Assembly (NCBI RefSeq): GCF_001559865.1
Contig: NZ_LOHE01000060.1
Span: 1 to 64,000, forward strand
DNA from: Abyssisolibacter fermentans
GTDB taxonomy: Bacteria > Bacillota > Clostridia > Tissierellales > MCWD3
Direction: 5' to 3'
Length of the DNA: 64,000 nt
This document shows, piece by piece, positions 64,000 to 64,000 of this stretch. The notes below the pieces were generated by a model, which saw only the letters and a program-made list of their open reading frames with translations, was not told the origin of the DNA and made no database searches. How positions within the stretch are numbered: the stretch's first letter is position 1; each line of letters begins with the position of its first letter. A program made the position numbers and the translations under genes.

Positions 64000-64000
64000 A

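Noticed and set aside
1-64000. CRISPR arrays, tRNA and rRNA genes
   Set aside because: No evenly spaced direct repeats of CRISPR type and no tRNA or rRNA signature were seen by eye; tRNAscan and Infernal would be the decisive checks.

Overview
The window is low-GC (about 30% by eye) and gene-dense. Nearly every gene lies on the minus strand, so transcription runs from high to low coordinates. Strong Shine-Dalgarno sites, frequent TTG/GTG starts, sigma-A promoters and the gene families point to an anaerobic Firmicute of the class Clostridia; I cannot name a species. I see no rRNA, tRNA or CRISPR array.

Layout. 0-5 kb: an aconitase - isocitrate dehydrogenase - citrate synthase operon (oxidative half-TCA branch to 2-oxoglutarate) with a near-consensus promoter overlapped by a perfect GntR-like dyad. 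5.4-14 kb: a branched-chain amino-acid type ABC transporter (livKHMGF), an ATC-hydrolase-like protein, dihydroxyacetone kinase subunits DhaK and DhaL, and a DhaR/TyrR-like AAA+ regulator that lacks the sigma-54 GAFTGA loop. 14.6-32.6 kb: the most interesting part, one co-directional cluster of about 18 genes that looks like an undescribed RiPP or peptide-cofactor pathway. 33-40.5 kb: an NhaC-type antiporter with mtnK, mtnA, a class II aldolase, an iron alcohol dehydrogenase and a DeoR regulator, which matches a DHAP-shunt (5-deoxyribose/methylthioribose salvage) operon. 40.6-45.5 kb: a chemoreceptor pseudogene, a class A beta-lactamase-like protein, a chagasin-like inhibitor with a DUF1842-like partner, and an intact chemoreceptor. 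45.8-48.9 kb: a split cobalamin methionine synthase. 49-64 kb: a diguanylate cyclase, an alpha/beta hydrolase, a YcxB-like protein, an ABC-F resistance-type ATPase with an attenuation leader, a TetR-controlled MacAB-like efflux operon, an RtcB-like ligase, a small membrane-protein gene broken at a 12-T run, and a partial hypothetical gene at the right edge.

The 14.6-32.6 kb cluster has a 26-residue precursor-like peptide (16043-16123, flanked by two stem-loops), a PqqD-like peptide-binding protein, five radical SAM/SPASM enzymes, a nucleotidyltransferase, a dedicated SAM synthetase and a probable 5'-deoxyadenosine/SAH deaminase. It also carries a nucleobase-type gene set: GTP cyclohydrolase I, a tRNA-guanine-transglycosylase-like (DpdA-like) protein, a PP-loop ATPase with CxxC, a dNMP-kinase-like P-loop protein, a Nudix hydrolase, a HEAT-repeat metallo-hydrolase and a rifampin-phosphotransferase-like enzyme. 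No exporter, peptidase or immunity gene is visible. My inference is a peptide joined to, or made alongside, a pterin- or 7-deazapurine-like group.

A SAM theme runs through the window: SAM is made (MetK), consumed by five radical SAM enzymes, its 5'-deoxyadenosine by-product can be deaminated in the cluster, the 5-deoxyribose part can be salvaged by the mtn/aldolase operon, and methionine can be remade by the split MetH.
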